Shown piece by piece: positions 1 through 8,537 of a stretch of DNA of 64,000 bases. The notes under the pieces are model-generated. The model saw only the letters and a program-made list of their open reading frames with translations, had not been told where the DNA came from and ran no database searches. The stretch is from the NCBI GenBank assembly GCA_002844335.1, contig CP019154.1:62001-126000 (forward strand), given 5' to 3'. The first letter of the stretch is position 1, and each line of letters opens with the position of its first letter. The DNA comes from Haloarcula taiwanensis (lineage in GTDB: Archaea > Halobacteriota > Halobacteria > Halobacteriales > Haloarculaceae). The translations under genes were made by a program, and so were the position numbers.

Positions 1-795
1 TAATCCGAACGTCACGCCGAGGAACGTTCCGACTGAGACAACGCCCAGCAACGCCGTGATACCGACACCGTGCCGGGTCGGCTCCGGAATCGTCTCACCC
101 AGTCGCGACCAGACCACAGCGCCCGCGACAGCAACGCCTAACGCTCCGGCCGAATTACGAGAGACGCCGCTGACGAGCAGCCCTATGACGGCGATGACAG
201 CCGCGAGTCCGAACACCCGCTCGGGCGTTTTGAGCGTCCCGAGGGCGAGTGCGAGGGCCGTCCCGGCGATGACAAAGCCCGCGAGGATGTCGGCGAGGTA
301 GTGGACGCCCAGTACTAGCCGAGAGAGTCCGATGAGGGCAACGATTGTCGCGGCGACAGCGGTGCGCTGTCGGCGCGTGCCGACCCGGAGCGCCCACGCG
401 ATACCGCCCCAGACGAGCAGCGAAAGGGTGGCGTGGCCGCTCGGGAAGCCGAACCCTTCTCCGGTCGCCATCGACTCGTAGACGCCCCGCAGCGCCGCTG
501 GAAGTAGCTCGGCGTGGGTGGCCGTGCCTGCCCCGGGCGGCCGCGGCAGTGCAAACATACCCTTCAGTGACACGACGAGCGCGACACCGACTGCGAGCAG
601 CGCCACCAGCATCGCCGTCCGGTCGCGAGTGAGGTCCCGACCGAGTTTCGGTGTCCACGGGCCGAGCCAGTACAGCAGGCCACAGGCCAGAAAGGTGAAC
701 CAGAAATCCCCAAGCTGGGTGAGCAGCGCGAACAGCACGACGACTGCACCGGGCAGCGCCGACAGCACCTCGGTGACGCCGACAGCCCGTATCAC
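1..795 (-). CDS. PAP2-superfamily membrane phosphatase (3' end beyond window)
   Basis: Translating the minus strand from a GTG at 795 gives an uninterrupted frame to base 1, so the C-terminus is missing. It is a polytopic membrane protein carrying the three PAP2 signature blocks in order: KGMFALPRP (the KX6RP motif), PSGH, and SRLVLGVHYLAD (the SRX5HX3D motif). These form the phosphatase active site. Members dephosphorylate lipid phosphates such as polyprenyl diphosphate; the substrate here cannot be told. The start GTG overlaps the stop of the upstream BrkB-like gene in a GTGA, indicating translational coupling. The gene has no ATG start, so simple ORF calling misses it. Confidence 0.88.
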   Translation of the reverse strand, partial: MIRAVGVTEVLSALPGAVVVLFALLTQLGDFWFTFLACGLLYWLGPWTPKLGRDLTRDRTAMLVALLAVGVALVVSLKGMFALPRPPGAGTATHAELLPAALRGVYESMATGEGFGFPSGHATLSLLVWGGIAWALRVGTRRQRTAVAATIVALIGLSRLVLGVHYLADILAGFVIAGTALALALGTLKTPERVFGLAAVIAVIGLLVSGVSRNSAGALGVAVAGAVVWSRLGETIPEPTRHGVGITALLGVVSVGTFLGVTFGL

Positions 796-2018
796 TGTCG
801 CCAGTCGCGCACGCGGTCGATGAGCCGTCCGGGGAGGCCGGTGGCAGTCAGTGTCACCCCGACCGCAATCATGATGGTATAAAGGCCCAGCACTGACAGC
901 CAGATGACCAGCATCGCCAGCACGGCCCACATGCCCTGCAGGTAGTAGAACGCGCCAAGGGTCATGATCGTGCCGTACAGCAAGACGATGTAGGGCCCCC
1001 ACTGTCGGGCGTGGCCGCGGCGCATCCGGCGGCGGACGTACTGCTTGAGGTCCGATTTCACCTCGTCACGGTGGAGCGTTCGGTCCTCGACGTCCTCGCG
1101 GAACGATTCGAACTCCTCGCGGAGGTCCTGCAGTTCCTCGTCTGTCAGCGCATCGGCGTCTCGTCCGGTTCCGGCCGGCGGGGGCGTGTCGGTTTCGTCA
1201 GCGTCCTCACTCATCGCTTTGCCGGACCGTCGGTGCGATACCTGTTGTAGTTGCCGGTCCGTGAGCGCCGCGTTGACCGCTGCCCCCACGAGCAGCACCT
1301 GTCCGGCGAAGTAAAACCACGTCACGAGCAGCAGGACCCCGCCGATGATCCCGTACACCTGATAGGAGTCGGCCTGTGCCGCGTAGACGTTGAACCCCGT
1401 CCCGAGCACCGTCCACCCGACACCGGCAAACACTGCGCCGGGGACGGCCTCCCGCAGCGTCATTTTCTGATCGGGGAACAGGTAGTACAGCGGAAGGAAC
1501 GCGACCGCCAGCACGGGCACGAGCGCGAGCCCGCCGAGCGCGACTTGCACACCGAGTACCGTCCCGAACGCGCCGATGATACCGAGCCCGACCAGTGCGA
1601 TGCCGATGCCGCCCAGCGCGGCCAGCCCGTCGACGAGTTCACCGACGATGGAGTCGGGGCCGTCCGTCCCGTAGACGCGACTGAAAGCTGTATCCAGCCC
1701 GCGGAACACCTTGAGCGCGCTCCAGAGTGTGACGCCGACACCGAGCACAGTCGCACCCCCGCGGCCGGCCCCGCTGGTCAGCGCGTCTTCGAGCAGTGTC
1801 GACGCCGCCGGCGTAAGCACGTCACCGGCGGCGCTGACGACTCGCTCGGCGAAGGCCTCCCCGCCCGCCAGCGTACCGACAACCAGCGTCAGCAACAACA
1901 GCGGCAGCAGGGAGACGAACATGTAGTAGGCGATGCCGGCTGCGAGAAAGGAGACCTCCTCCTCCCGTACCGTGCGGATGACCTCCTGACCGACGGAGAC
2001 AGCGCGTGTGCGGTCCAC
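792..2018 (-). CDS. YihY/BrkB family membrane protein
   Basis: A 408-residue protein whose first 260 residues contain about six hydrophobic segments of the YihY/virulence factor BrkB (UPF0761) family, beginning with the typical SFLAAGIAYYMFVSLLPLLL block near residue 24. The role of the family is unsettled; 'ribonuclease BN' labels in databases are historical errors. A charged cytoplasmic stretch around residues 260-330 is followed by two or three more membrane segments, a C-terminal extension beyond the usual family core. GTG start. It lies between the MATE and PAP2 genes on the same strand and is coupled to the latter by a 4-base overlap. Confidence 0.85.
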   Translation of the reverse strand: MDRTRAVSVGQEVIRTVREEEVSFLAAGIAYYMFVSLLPLLLLTLVVGTLAGGEAFAERVVSAAGDVLTPAASTLLEDALTSGAGRGGATVLGVGVTLWSALKVFRGLDTAFSRVYGTDGPDSIVGELVDGLAALGGIGIALVGLGIIGAFGTVLGVQVALGGLALVPVLAVAFLPLYYLFPDQKMTLREAVPGAVFAGVGWTVLGTGFNVYAAQADSYQVYGIIGGVLLLVTWFYFAGQVLLVGAAVNAALTDRQLQQVSHRRSGKAMSEDADETDTPPPAGTGRDADALTDEELQDLREEFESFREDVEDRTLHRDEVKSDLKQYVRRRMRRGHARQWGPYIVLLYGTIMTLGAFYYLQGMWAVLAMLVIWLSVLGLYTIMIAVGVTLTATGLPGRLIDRVRDWRQ

Positions 2019-2066
2019 GCGAGCATGTCGGAGTGGGGCTACAAATATACTGTCGACTGATTGATG

Positions 2067-3503
2067 TCAGTCGTCGAGCGCCGCGTCGGGCCGGTAGGAT
2101 CGGCTCACGGCCCGCCACGTCCCCGAGTGGAACCGATAGTAGGTCACAGCCGCGGGAACCGCCGTCTCGAACACCAGCGAGGCGTACAGCGCAAGCGTGC
2201 CCAGCGGCGTGACGTAGCCGAGATACGCAAGCGGGAGGGCGAACAGGTACATCCCGGCCAGCTGTGAGTAAAACGGCCAGCGCGTGTCGCCGCTGGCACG
2301 GAGCGGTCCGATTGCGCCGCCGTCGACGCCCCGGAACACGACACTGCCACACGCGACGGCGACGAACACCGTCACCAGCGGGAGCACCGCGGGGTCCGAG
2401 ACGAACAGGCGGGCGATGCCCCGTGAGAACGGGAGCAGTGTCGCTGCGACGACGATGTACACCCCGATACTCAGCCGGAGCACCGTCTGTGCCCAGACGC
2501 TCGCCTCGGCCTCGTTCCCGTCGCCCAGCGCCTGCCCGACCAGGCTACTGGACGCGAGACTCAGGCCCCAGTTCGGCGTATCGAGCAGCGCCCGGACGCG
2601 AAGCGCCACGACGTAGGCCGACACCACGCCCGGTCCGAACAGGCCGACGATGAACAGCCGCGGGAACTGCGCACCGGTCCGCGCGAGGTTGGCCCCGACC
2701 AGCGGCGTTCCAGTTTCCGCGAGGTCCCGCCCCAGTCGTCGGTCGAGGAACGGGCGCGACACCGGAACCCGGACCGGAAACGCGCCGATGATCGGCAGGC
2801 CACCGCGAGCTAGCCCCACCGCGAACCCGACCGTGACCAGCACGTTCGCGATGACCGTGCCAAGCGCCGCACCGACGACGCCGAGGCCGAACCCGAAGAT
2901 GAAGACGGCGTTCAGCGCGATGTTGACGACTGCGCCGCCGGCCCGCAACAGCATCGGCGTCCAGGCGTCGTCGGCCCCGACCAGCGTCCGGCTGCCGATA
3001 AGATTCAGTGCGGCGAAGGGGACACCGAGGGCGATAATACGCAGGTACTGGACCCCGTACCCGACGGCTTCGGACCCCGTTCCAACGCGGTCGACGAGTA
3101 GTCCGGGGACGACCCAGTACGCCGCCGCCAGCGGGAGTGTCAGCCCAAGCACGACAGCGGCGCTGGTCGTGACGGTGACCGCCAGTTCCCCGTCGGCGTC
3201 GGCCCCGTACCGCTGTGACACCATGCCGATTGTCCCGCCGGCAACACCTGCGCCCAGCGCGAACACCAGTTCCCAGAACGGCGCGGCGAAGCCGACGCCG
3301 GCGATGGCGGTCGGTCCGAGCGCCAGCCCCACCATCGCCACGTCGACCGTTGACTTCGACATCCGTGCGAGCCCGGTGACGATTCGGGGCCAGGACAGGT
3401 CCGTCGCCCGGCGGACCCGCTCGTGCTCGACGAGGTCGTATCGTGCGAGCAGACTGCCGACGAGCAGTAGGACGCCACGGACCGGATTGAACGTGAAGGG
3501 CAC
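2067..3503 (-). CDS. MATE family efflux transporter
   Basis: A 478-residue, roughly 12-segment membrane protein of the MATE (NorM/DinF) group, which exports drugs or metabolites in exchange for Na+ or H+. Two homologous halves can be seen, each starting with a helix rich in small residues (the first around residues 50-90 with MSKSTVDVAMVGLALGPTAI). The GTG start at 3503 is taken because the hydrophilic N-terminal 40 residues are common in haloarchaeal members. It is separated by 48 bases from the BrkB-like gene downstream and may be co-transcribed with it. The substrate is not predictable. Confidence 0.88.
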   Translation of the reverse strand: MPFTFNPVRGVLLLVGSLLARYDLVEHERVRRATDLSWPRIVTGLARMSKSTVDVAMVGLALGPTAIAGVGFAAPFWELVFALGAGVAGGTIGMVSQRYGADADGELAVTVTTSAAVVLGLTLPLAAAYWVVPGLLVDRVGTGSEAVGYGVQYLRIIALGVPFAALNLIGSRTLVGADDAWTPMLLRAGGAVVNIALNAVFIFGFGLGVVGAALGTVIANVLVTVGFAVGLARGGLPIIGAFPVRVPVSRPFLDRRLGRDLAETGTPLVGANLARTGAQFPRLFIVGLFGPGVVSAYVVALRVRALLDTPNWGLSLASSSLVGQALGDGNEAEASVWAQTVLRLSIGVYIVVAATLLPFSRGIARLFVSDPAVLPLVTVFVAVACGSVVFRGVDGGAIGPLRASGDTRWPFYSQLAGMYLFALPLAYLGYVTPLGTLALYASLVFETAVPAAVTYYRFHSGTWRAVSRSYRPDAALDD

Positions 3504-3567
3504 GTCTCGCCACTGCTTTGCGGTCGACTCCGAAAGGTGTTAAGAAAGCGACGCCGCCCTCACAGGG

Positions 3568-3574
3568 TTTATAC
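3568..3574 (+). promoter_or_regulatory. TATA box of the 3597 gene
   Basis: The sequence tttatac lies about 26 bases before the ATG at 3597. This spacing fits a leaderless transcript and decides the start against the longer frame. Confidence 0.6.
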
Positions 3575-3596
3575 AGCGCCGCTGCAACGACCGGAT

Positions 3597-4013
3597 ATGG
3601 ATACGGAAGCGGCCATCCGGCACGGGACGATGCAGGTAACCGTCCTGTTGCTCGTCGCGGCCGCGCTGGCTATCGGCTTCGGCGTTGCTGGCATCGGTGC
3701 GTCCCTGCCGATTGTCGTGGGGCTGCTGGTACTGACGGCTGTTCTGTTTGTTGCCCGTCCGGACGCGGACCGGTTCGGCCCCGTGGCTGGTGTCGATGTA
3801 GGCGGTATCGCCCGGTCGCTGTGGCTCGCGCCGCTCGTTACGGCGCTGGCGCTGCTCGTCCGCCTGTCGGCCACACCCGGAGAGGTACAGGCCATTGGCG
3901 GGCTGCTCGGTCTCGCGGGCATGGCGAACTACTTCCTGCGCCCGGTGTACCTGCTCGGCTACGATTTCGTCGCTGCGGTCCGGGAGAGCGTCGGGCGGGC
4001 GAACGGTCGGTAG
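3597..4013 (+). CDS. Small four-segment membrane protein, unknown
   Basis: A 138-residue protein starting MDTEAAIRHG, with about four hydrophobic segments and a C-terminal amphipathic end. No family was recognised. The frame is open upstream to 3537, but the ATG at 3597 is preferred because a TATA-like tttatac sits at 3568-3574, about 26 bases before it, as expected for a leaderless haloarchaeal transcript; the upstream extension is Arg-rich and would include the promoter. It is transcribed divergently from the MATE gene and converges on trm1. Confidence 0.7.
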   Translation: MDTEAAIRHGTMQVTVLLLVAAALAIGFGVAGIGASLPIVVGLLVLTAVLFVARPDADRFGPVAGVDVGGIARSLWLAPLVTALALLVRLSATPGEVQAIGGLLGLAGMANYFLRPVYLLGYDFVAAVRESVGRANGR

Positions 4014-4070
4014 GCATCGCTTCAACCACATTTCTGTCGCAATCTGTGGCACTGTCCCCGATTCCCGATT

Positions 4071-5177
4071 CTACGACTCCGCCGTCGCCTCGCGGATTTC
4101 CACTACGTCGGCGTCCGTTTTGAACGTCGTCCCGCCGTAGTGCGTGCGTGAGGCCTCGTAGCCGGCGTCGCGCAGTTTCTCGATGAAGGTGTCCATCGCC
4201 TCCGCGCCGCGGCCCCAGCGCTTGCAGAGGCGGTGCTGGTCGTAGTGGGTCGGCGTGTCGAGTTCGGCCGACAGCGTCGCCAGCAGGTCCGTCGCCTCGT
4301 CGGCGGTGCCCATCTCCTCGGTCGCGTGGTCGGCGACGGCGTCGGCGAACTCGGGCTCGCAGGTCCGGCCGAGCCAGATGGGGCCGGCAGTCTGGAGGTG
4401 TTCGCCACAGACCGGGCAGGCGTCGGGCGCGTCGGCGATGAGGCCGCGGTCGTGGTCGCGCCAGAGGCAGTGCTGGCAGTGGTGGACGTGACCCAGTTCG
4501 TCGATGCAGTCGTTGGCCACTTTCGCCCCGTGGTCGAACTCAAGATAGGTCCGGGCGTAGTGTTTCGTCGCGTGGCTGAGAATCGGCCGGGCGGCGATGT
4601 CGTACCGGGCGGCGGTGCGGACCATCGCCGACAGGAGGACGCGCATCCCCATCTCGGCGTGGAACTCGGTGTTGCGCGGCACCGCGCCGTACGACCGGAC
4701 GCCGCTCTCGAAGTGGGCCCCACACAGCGGCGCGGTGTCGGTGGCCGTCACACAGAGGAGGTGCTTGGTCCCCTGGACGGCCGCGTCGGCGAAGGGAATG
4801 GGCGTCCCGAACGGGTCCACGTCGACCACGTCGAAGGCCTCCGAGTGCATGAGGACGTTCGCGTCCGACCGCCGGACCGAGGCCGCGAGGTCGTTGCGAG
4901 CGAGGTTCTCCTCGCACAGCGCCGTCGCGTCGTCGTCGATGTCACACAGCGTCGTCTCCCAGTCGTTGGCCGCGGCGCGGACGCCCCGGATGCCGCTGGC
5001 GGCGGTGGCGTCCAGATACGTCGACACGCGGGGGGTTCGCTCGCGGTAGGCCCGCAGCGCCGCCACGGTGATGTCGCGGTTCAGCTCCTGAACGGGGTTG
5101 AAGAACACGTCCGCGCCCTTCCCGGCGTCGGGCTGTTCCGGCACCGTGACGCTCACTCGGCCCTCACTGACGCGCAT
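4071..5177 (-). CDS. trm1: tRNA (guanine26-N2)-dimethyltransferase Trm1
   Basis: A 368-residue SAM-dependent enzyme that dimethylates G26 of tRNA. It has the Trm1 layout: an N-terminal [11 protein letters not shown] block, the SAM-binding loop [13 protein letters not shown] (about residues 55-67), the catalytic DPFGTP (121-126), and a C-terminal half with a zinc-binding cluster HCQHC...CPVC near residues 225-258. The length matches archaeal Trm1. The start ATG at 5177 follows a TATA-like element (minus-strand acgacttaac, 5201-5210) by about 27 bases. It stands alone and converges on the small membrane gene at 3597-4013. Confidence 0.95.
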   Translation of the reverse strand: MRVSEGRVSVTVPEQPDAGKGADVFFNPVQELNRDITVAALRAYRERTPRVSTYLDATAASGIRGVRAAANDWETTLCDIDDDATALCEENLARNDLAASVRRSDANVLMHSEAFDVVDVDPFGTPIPFADAAVQGTKHLLCVTATDTAPLCGAHFESGVRSYGAVPRNTEFHAEMGMRVLLSAMVRTAARYDIAARPILSHATKHYARTYLEFDHGAKVANDCIDELGHVHHCQHCLWRDHDRGLIADAPDACPVCGEHLQTAGPIWLGRTCEPEFADAVADHATEEMGTADEATDLLATLSAELDTPTHYDQHRLCKRWGRGAEAMDTFIEKLRDAGYEASRTHYGGTTFKTDADVVEIREATAES

Positions 5178-5467
5178 ACTCCCCGGTCCGTGCGTGCGCC
5201 GTTAAGTCGTTCGGACCTCGGTGTTGGGTCTGGCGGTGCTTGATTTATTACGAACGGCCAGAAAGCCCCCGGCCGCTCGACTACTGCGACTCGTTGCGCC
5301 CTTCACTCGCCACGCTCGTTCCAGTGCTTACGTCGTCTCGCACGTCGAGCGGCCGGCCCTTTTCGGTCCCACCCGATGTCGGCTGTGCAATGGCACTGAG
5401 TCTGGTCGGTTGTGTAATTGCAGGCGGAACTGTCGGTTGTGGCGGCTGCCTACGTCGATTACCACAT
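5178..5467. other. Intergenic region with a long inverted repeat
   Basis: No convincing gene. It holds the trm1 promoter and a pair of perfect 13-base inverted arms (see the repeat entry at 5269-5356). Frames across it are short or Arg/Ser-rich shadows. The kinase gene ends at 5468. Confidence 0.6.
5269..5356. repeat. 88-base element with 13-bp terminal inverted repeats
   Basis: The arm ccggccgctcgac at 5269-5281 is matched perfectly in reverse complement by gtcgagcggccgg at 5344-5356. Beyond the arms, weaker complementarity continues (aaagcc on the left, ccctttt on the right). The intervening 62 bases are rich in short tcgc/gcga units. It could be a structured RNA end, a bidirectional terminator between trm1's promoter region and the kinase 3' end, or a small non-autonomous mobile element. 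No target-site duplication is obvious. Confidence 0.5.
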
Positions 5468-7144
5468 TCACGCCGCTTCGGCGGCCGTCCGCTCCTGTGG
5501 CAGCCGCACGGTCGCCGTCGTCCCGTCGCTCGTGTCGAAGTCGAGGTCCCCCTCAAGCGTCGTGGTCGTCCAGCGGACGAGCCAGAGGCCGATGCCGCTG
5601 CCGTGGTTCAGGTCCGTCTCGCGGCCCCGCTCCAGCACGCCGAGTTCGTGGTCCGGCACCCCGGGACCGTCGTCGCTGACTGTCACCACCACGTCGTCGC
5701 CCTCGATTGTTGCGCCGACGGTGACGGCGGCGTCCGGGACGTGCTGGAGGGCGTTCTCGACGAGGTTGGCGAGCAGAATCTCTAACAGGGCCGGCTGGGT
5801 CGTCAGCCGGAGGTCGTCCGGTATCTCCACGACGACCGAGCCGCCGTACTCCTCGCGGGCGGTCGCCACGACCTCGGCGGCGAGGTCGGCCAGCACGACG
5901 GGTTCGGGGGCCGCGTCGCCGGCCCCCGCTTCCGCGAGGGTCCGGGCCTTCTGGCCGGACTCGACAAGGCGCGTGACCGACCGCTCGATGGTCGTCGCGT
6001 GGTCGGCCTGTTCGCCGTTGAGCTCCGACGCCAGCAGTTCCGCCCGAGCCTGGATGACGACGCTTTCGTTGCGGACGTTGTGTCTGAGAAAACGGTTGAG
6101 CACTTCGAGGCGGCGCTCGCGGCGGATTTCGTCGGTGATGTCCTGAAAGACGACCGTGTAGCCCAACTGGGTGCCCGCCTCGTCCCGGAGCGCTGTCTGT
6201 TGGACTTTGAACTCGCGGTGTCGACCACCGGCCTCAACGGACACCCGTGAACTCCCGCCGTCGGTCGCGATGTCGTCGTCGCCGAGAAAGTCGTTCAGCG
6301 GCTCCGTCAGTGTCTCGTGCTTGTCGACGGCGAGCATCCGCTCGGCGGCGGGGTTGAGGTTCACCACGCGGCCCTGCCCGTCGACGATGGCGACCGGCGT
6401 GGCGATGTCGTGGATGGCCGCCCGTTCGCCGGCCCGGCGGGTCGCCGGGTGGAACTCGAACATGTCGCTGCGGACGAACGCGTACAGGTCCAGGGCGACG
6501 TGGGGCAGGAACATGAGCGTCGTCAGGTTCACCGCCGGCACCGGCCCGACGCCGCCGGCCCACAGCAACACCGCAGCGCCGGGCGGTATCGGACTCAGTC
6601 CGACCGCCAGCGCCTCGCGCCGGTACAGCGGGCCGTAGCTGACGACCGTATCGAACACCAGCAGGGTCCCGAAACTGACGAACAGCATCGCGACGATAAT
6701 CGTGAGCAGCCCGACCGGCAGGACGGCGTACTCGGCCCCCGCGCCGCCGGCAGCCGGTACGACACGGAACCCCTGCCAGACCACGGTATGGAGCGGGTTC
6801 GTGACGACGAGCGCCGTGCCGGCCAGCGGGAGCGCTGCCACAGCCCGATACCACCAGCTCTCCAGGACGGTCGTCCGGCCGGTGTATCCCAGCGCAAAGG
6901 AGAGGAAACAGAAGCCTATCCAGATGATGCCCAGCCAGGCGACCATCTCCAGCGCGAGGCGAAGGGTCGGGTCGAACACGAGCAGCGCCGCGCCGTAGGC
7001 GAAACACCAGACCGTCTGCGTGACGATGGTGGCGACGAACCACTGCGCGCCGGGCTTGCCCCAGTGGGCCCGGAGGCGTGTCAGCAGATACACAGACCCG
7101 AGTCCCGAGGCGAACGAGCCAAGCGCCAGCCACGGGAGGTCCAT
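5468..7144 (-). CDS. Membrane-bound PAS histidine kinase with N-terminal 7TM domain
   Basis: A sensor kinase of about 558 residues. The first 220 residues carry seven hydrophobic segments of the haloarchaeal histidine-kinase 7TM sensor type; next comes a PAS domain (ending near VVFQDITDEIRRERR), an H-box with FLRHNVRNE providing the phospho-acceptor His, and a HATPase domain with N box NALQH, G1 DDGPGVP and G2 HGSGIGLWLV. The ATG at 7144 is chosen because MDLPWLALGSFASG leads straight into the first helix; a start 48 bases upstream (7192) is possible. No response regulator lies next to it, as is common for orphan haloarchaeal kinases. Confidence 0.9.
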   Translation of the reverse strand: MDLPWLALGSFASGLGSVYLLTRLRAHWGKPGAQWFVATIVTQTVWCFAYGAALLVFDPTLRLALEMVAWLGIIWIGFCFLSFALGYTGRTTVLESWWYRAVAALPLAGTALVVTNPLHTVVWQGFRVVPAAGGAGAEYAVLPVGLLTIIVAMLFVSFGTLLVFDTVVSYGPLYRREALAVGLSPIPPGAAVLLWAGGVGPVPAVNLTTLMFLPHVALDLYAFVRSDMFEFHPATRRAGERAAIHDIATPVAIVDGQGRVVNLNPAAERMLAVDKHETLTEPLNDFLGDDDIATDGGSSRVSVEAGGRHREFKVQQTALRDEAGTQLGYTVVFQDITDEIRRERRLEVLNRFLRHNVRNESVVIQARAELLASELNGEQADHATTIERSVTRLVESGQKARTLAEAGAGDAAPEPVVLADLAAEVVATAREEYGGSVVVEIPDDLRLTTQPALLEILLANLVENALQHVPDAAVTVGATIEGDDVVVTVSDDGPGVPDHELGVLERGRETDLNHGSGIGLWLVRWTTTTLEGDLDFDTSDGTTATVRLPQERTAAEAA

Positions 7145-7254
7145 GCCGGACGAAGCCGCCGCTCCGTGTTTACCCTTCTGGGCACAGTACAAGCATTGAT
7201 AACTCCCCGCCGGGCTCCTGAAGCCGACGCCGTTTTGTCACCCCTTTCCGTAGC

Positions 7255-7608
7255 ATGGCTGTGACCGGAGTCGAGGAGTGGGTGGCCGACCTCGAAGCCG
7301 CCGGGGAGCTGACCCCCGACGCAGTGTCGGCTATCGTCGACGTCCACGGCGACCGCGGCCACCAGGCCATCGAGGCCGTCGGCGAGAGCCGGGTCAAGCA
7401 GTACCGGGATTTCACCGTCGTCGTCGGCCACGACGACGAGTACATCGTCGAGGACGGCGGCTGTACCTGCGCCGACAGCGAGTACAACCTCGACGCCGAG
7501 GACCCCGACCAGCTCTGCTGGCACGCCATCGCCGTCCGCGTCGCCGAGGCCATCGACGCCGTCGACGAGCACGATATGTGGTACTCCGAGGTTCGGGAGT
7601 TTCTGTAG
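7255..7608 (+). CDS. Small SWIM zinc-finger protein
   Basis: A 117-residue acidic protein with a SWIM zinc-binding motif, CxC...CxH, formed by C70, C72, C88 and H90. The spacing between the two halves is long (15 residues) but the CTC...CWH pattern is characteristic. SWIM domains mediate DNA or protein contacts; in archaea they often sit in small stand-alone proteins of unknown partner. The N-terminal 45 residues are helical and rich in Glu/Asp. It is divergent from the kinase at 5468-7144 and is followed by stem-loop structures. A second SWIM protein lies at 45770-46417. Confidence 0.75.
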   Translation: MAVTGVEEWVADLEAAGELTPDAVSAIVDVHGDRGHQAIEAVGESRVKQYRDFTVVVGHDDEYIVEDGGCTCADSEYNLDAEDPDQLCWHAIAVRVAEAIDAVDEHDMWYSEVREFL

Positions 7609-7633
7609 ACCCACCTTTTTCCACGGGGGCCTC

Positions 7634-7654
7634 GCGCTCGCCGCTGGCGAGCGC
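7634..7654. terminator. Stem-loop, 9-bp stem, between convergent genes
   Basis: gcgctcgcc at 7634-7642 pairs perfectly with ggcgagcgc at 7646-7654 around a 3-base loop. It lies 26 bases after the SWIM gene, preceded by a T run at 7616-7620. It could act as a processing or termination signal; the function is inferred. Confidence 0.4.
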
Positions 7655-7688
7655 TCAACCCCCGTACAAAAACGTGGGCGAAAAAGGC

Positions 7689-7715
7689 CGGACTCGCCGC
7701 ACCGCGGCGAGTCCG
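7689..7715. terminator. Stem-loop, 12-bp perfect stem, between convergent genes
   Basis: cggactcgccgc (7689-7700) and gcggcgagtccg (7704-7715) form a perfect 12-bp stem with a 3-base loop, preceded by an A run at 7681-7685, which is a T run on the other strand. The position between the 3' ends of the SWIM gene and the ADC-like gene suggests a shared terminator. Confidence 0.45.
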
Positions 7716-7802
7716 GGGAAACCGCGCCGGAGGCGCAGTACGCCTGTGGTACGGCTTCTGCACCACCCTGCTACCGCACTGCTCCGCTCCTGCTACCCCC
7801 CG

Positions 7803-8537
7803 CTACCGCTCTACCGCCCGCCCAGCGCCGTACGTAATCCGCCCGTCCAGCGAGAACCGGAGCACTGACCGGGTGCCGAGGTCCAGCGCGCGGAGCGTGT
7901 CGGCCCGCTCGTGGTCGCCCGGAGCCACGGCGACGCGCCCGCTCAGCGGCGCGGCCCCCAGTTTCCCCTGGAACGCGACGGGCGTCCGTTCGAGTCGCCC
8001 CTCCCGGACCGCGTAGCTCGCTATCCGCTCCCGGCGCTCCCAGGTTCGGGGCCAGTCGATTCTCACCGTCGCCACGCGGTCGCCGTCTTCGACGACCGTC
8101 GTCTCGCGGCCGGTCGCGTCGTCGCGGTGGTCGATGTCGGCGACTGTCTTCGGGTAGCCCCAGATTTCGTCGCCGAGGGCGCGTGCGGGTTCGGTCGTCA
8201 CCGGGAGCGACCAGACGTAGGCCCCGGCCGCGCGGGTCAGCAGGGGGAGCAACGGCGGCCGCCGCCCGTCCGGCGTCGCCGCGATGGCCACCGCGAACTC
8301 GTCGTATGGGGACATCGCGTCGTCGCCGATGCGGTGGTACTCGACACAGAGGAGCACGACCGCGGCTCTCCGGGCCGTCGCCCGAACCGGCGTCAGTCCC
8401 TCGGGCAACAGCGACGCCGCAACGTCGTATCGCGCCGGCAGCACCGCGCCGGCGACCGTCGCCTCGGTGACCAGCGGGAGCGTCACCTCGTGGCCCGTCG
8501 AGAGCCGGACCCGGTCGCCGTCGGCGAGTCGCGTCAC
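7803..8537 (-). CDS. Acetoacetate decarboxylase-fold protein
   Basis: A 244-residue protein with the acetoacetate decarboxylase (ADC) fold signature: LLPEGLTPVRA near residue 43, the Tyr-Asp-Glu-Phe block around 78-81, and GDEIWGYPK around 122-130, where K130 aligns with the Schiff-base lysine of ADC. The following residue is Thr, whereas classical ADC has a second Lys that tunes the pKa, so decarboxylase activity is doubtful. The GTG start at 8537 is chosen because it overlaps the SDR stop codon as GTGA; the frame runs further upstream but becomes Arg-rich there. Probably co-translated with the SDR. Confidence 0.78.
   Translation of the reverse strand: MTRLADGDRVRLSTGHEVTLPLVTEATVAGAVLPARYDVAASLLPEGLTPVRATARRAAVVLLCVEYHRIGDDAMSPYDEFAVAIAATPDGRRPPLLPLLTRAAGAYVWSLPVTTEPARALGDEIWGYPKTVADIDHRDDATGRETTVVEDGDRVATVRIDWPRTWERRERIASYAVREGRLERTPVAFQGKLGAAPLSGRVAVAPGDHERADTLRALDLGTRSVLRFSLDGRITYGAGRAVER

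Noticed and set aside
4233..5243. Open frame of 336 codons on the plus strand opposite trm1.
   Set aside because: Antisense to a well-conserved gene; rich in Val, Gly and Arg with no family pattern. This is a codon-bias shadow.
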